A stretch of 7,229 bases of DNA, from assembly GCA_036505615.1 (NCBI GenBank), contig DASXTB010000248.1, positions 1 through 7,229 of the forward strand. Direction: 5' to 3'. This DNA is from DASXTB01 sp036505615 (GTDB lineage Bacteria > Acidobacteriota > UBA6911 > JACQSX01). Position numbers and translations under genes: made by a program. Under the pieces are notes generated by a model that did no database searches, had not been told where the DNA came from, and saw nothing but the letters and a program-made list of their open reading frames with translations. This document shows, one piece after another, positions 5,811 to 7,229 of this stretch (its first letter is position 1; the number at the start of each line of letters is the position of its first letter).

Positions 5811-6704
5811 ATGTCAAGAAAAGAGAGGGGAAAGAGAGACAAGATTTTAGACACGGCTTCCATGAGGCTCAGTGGTGCTTCCTGGTTATTTTTGGGCGCA
5901 ACATTAGGCGAATCTGCTGGGATATATCGAACTTTGGGAATTGACTTCGTCGATCTACTAGCTATTCCCAGCGCCAGTCTTCAACCCCAGCTTGATGCAG
6001 ACAGGATCGTTCAAGACCCGGAGGGTGAGGCTCGACGGATTCGAGACTTAGGTGTCCTGATTGCTGCTATAGTTTTTCTCTTCGGCCGCGATGTTGCTCA
6101 AAAAGCAGTAAACCACAAAGATACCGACGTTCGGAGACAGAATAAAGAACGCTTTTATTCGGTCGTTGAGTTTTGCGCTCAGGCTGGAATCCCGACTATA
6201 ACGTTGCTGCCAGGAATCGCTCAGGAAGGGTGGTCCCAGGAAAAATCCTTAGAGACCGCCGCTCAATCACTAAATGAGTTGGCGGGAATAGCTGAGGAAA
6301 AAGACGTTACTTTGACCTTTGAACCGCATAAGGGCTCTATTTTGCAGTCACCTCAAGAGACTCTCACTTTTATACAGGCCAATCCCAGATTAAAGCTAAC
6401 TCTGGATTACTCTCAGTTCATATCTCAGGGTTACTTACAAAACGAGGTTGACCCGCTCGCTATTCATACGCGCCATGTCCATCTACGCCAAGCGGCGAAA
6501 AATGCGCTTCAGGCGCAGTGGGAAGAGGGCGATATCGACTTTGAAGACGTGGTTGCCAAGTTGAAGTCGGCCAATTACACTGGCTTCCTAACTCTCGAGT
6601 ACGAGCATGGCCACTGGGGTAAAGTAGATATGATGACCGAAACCATCAAGATGCGAGACTTCTTTTTCTCACTTTTGGCGAAGGGTTCAGGTCGGATCGG
6701 CTGA
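5811..6704 (+). CDS. Sugar phosphate isomerase/epimerase-family TIM-barrel protein
   Basis: A 297-residue protein of the AP-endonuclease-2/xylose-isomerase-like TIM-barrel family, which isomerises, epimerises or cleaves sugars and polyols using a divalent metal. The likely ligand set is visible on successive strands: E171 in LTFEPHKGS, D199 in LTLDYSQF, H224 in RHVHLRQA and E263 or E265 in TLEYEHGHWG. In tagatose-epimerase-type members a substrate-binding His lies three residues after the ligand Asp; here that position is Q202, so the substrate pocket probably differs. The family core starts at residue 18 (MRLSGASWLFLG), and the highly charged first 17 residues are atypical. The ATG at 5811 has a weak GGAAA upstream and the ATG at 5862 has none at good spacing, so the start is unresolved. 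It is the only complete plus-strand gene and carries its own promoter candidate and operator-like palindrome. The substrate is unknown. Confidence 0.85.
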   Translation: MSRKERGKRDKILDTASMRLSGASWLFLGATLGESAGIYRTLGIDFVDLLAIPSASLQPQLDADRIVQDPEGEARRIRDLGVLIAAIVFLFGRDVAQKAVNHKDTDVRRQNKERFYSVVEFCAQAGIPTITLLPGIAQEGWSQEKSLETAAQSLNELAGIAEEKDVTLTFEPHKGSILQSPQETLTFIQANPRLKLTLDYSQFISQGYLQNEVDPLAIHTRHVHLRQAAKNALQAQWEEGDIDFEDVVAKLKSANYTGFLTLEYEHGHWGKVDMMTETIKMRDFFFSLLAKGSGRIG

Positions 6705-6804
6705 AATCCCGGTCTGCCTTTTGCTTCTGTCTACGCATTCCAACAGTTAAATTCGTGCCCTGATGTTGCGAACTTGCCTCTCTCTATTTCAAGCCGATAA
6801 GAAC

Positions 6805-7229
6805 TTAGGATATCTTTAAAATCATCGAGTCCAGGATGACGACCGGATTGGAGTCCGCCGGTGCGATATACGCGTCCGTGCCTGCCGGCACTCCGAAGTG
6901 GTCGTGTTCAACAACCTCGCTTTCGGCTGGACCCACTCGAACCCGGGCCCTTCCTTTGTTGATAGAGACAATGCGAAAATCGTTGGCTGTCAAAGACAAC
7001 GCTTTGTTTTTAATTTGGGCTAGTCCAAGCTCTAATCCGCCGGTAGCTACAGAGCCGGTAGAGGATGCCGGTATGAGGACCTCCCTTCGTGTGTCGGACC
7101 ATTGTGCCAACGAAGCAATCTTCTTATCGAGTAAGACGCTATTGTTCATTTCCTCGGACTCTAGGGGCACCTCTATAAGTTCAGACGACCTGGCGCTAAC
7201 AGGTTCCACATCGAAGAAGACGCCCCACC
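6805..7229 (-). CDS. Cupin-like domain protein, 3' part (open at right edge)
   Basis: The minus-strand frame is open from the right edge to TAA at 6805-6807. Counting from a GTG at 7207-7209 it is 134 codons, but the frame continues upstream in the coding-like stretch WGVFFDVEP and no ribosome binding site precedes the GTG, so the true start is probably outside the window. Residues 77-132 (GTG numbering) form short alternating beta strands: FRIVSINKGRARVRVGPAE, then EVVEHDHFGVPAGTDAYI, then NPVVILDSMIL. This resembles the second half of a cupin barrel (PxG turn at 108-110). The His expected after PxG in metal cupins is absent (PAGTDA), so the usual second-motif metal ligand is missing. Function is unknown. 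It converges on the isomerase gene with 100 bases between them, where no clear terminator hairpin is seen. Confidence 0.6.
   Translation of the reverse strand, partial: WGVFFDVEPVSARSSELIEVPLESEEMNNSVLLDKKIASLAQWSDTRREVLIPASSTGSVATGGLELGLAQIKNKALSLTANDFRIVSINKGRARVRVGPAESEVVEHDHFGVPAGTDAYIAPADSNPVVILDSMILKIS

Noticed and set aside
6686..6705. TTCAG...CTGAA inverted repeat at the isomerase stop as a terminator
   Set aside because: It has only a 5-bp stem with a 10-base loop and no T-run, so it is too weak to call.

Overview
The window carries a bacterial carbohydrate or sugar-acid catabolism locus. It has no rRNA, tRNA, CRISPR array or recognisable insertion sequence. G+C is close to half by eye. 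The gene content (sugar-phosphate isomerase-like TIM barrels, a Gfo/Idh/MocA oxidoreductase, an SDR, a secreted cyclase-family hydrolase and an ACS-type MFS carrier) is typical of free-living, mostly Gram-negative-type soil or marine heterotrophs. The phylum cannot be fixed from the sequence.

Layout, left to right. At 1-85 (minus) lies the first 28 codons of a sugar phosphate isomerase/epimerase-like protein that runs off the left edge. At 86-494 there is a gene-free stretch with a minus-strand promoter candidate and a palindrome at its expected start point. At 495-1283 (minus) there is an SDR dehydrogenase. At 1284-1539 there is non-coding sequence with one perfect hairpin. At 1540-2676 (minus) there is a Gfo/Idh/MocA dehydrogenase. 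At 2702-2749 (minus) a 15-codon mini-ORF with a good ribosome binding site repeats the N-terminus of the SDR and looks like the stump of a second SDR gene. At 2991-4016 (minus) there is an exported cyclase-family metal hydrolase. At 4176-5486 (minus) there is an MFS carrier. At 5487-5810 a divergent intergenic region holds a plus-strand promoter candidate and a second copy of the palindrome. At 5811-6704 (plus) there is a complete TIM-barrel isomerase. At 6805-7229 (minus) there is the 3' part of a cupin-like gene open at the right edge.

How the parts may work together (inference): the carrier imports a sugar acid or similar organic anion. The exported cyclase-family hydrolase could open an ester, lactone or amide bond outside the cytoplasmic membrane. 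The two NAD(P)-dependent dehydrogenases oxidise the product, and the TIM-barrel enzymes isomerise, epimerise or cleave it. The substrate is unknown. Intergenic gaps of about 160 to 410 bp between same-strand genes argue against one tightly packed operon.

The two most interesting observations are the shared ATATCGATATC palindrome just downstream of predicted promoters of both TIM-barrel genes, which suggests one repressor controls them, and the SDR N-terminal stump in front of the Gfo/Idh gene.
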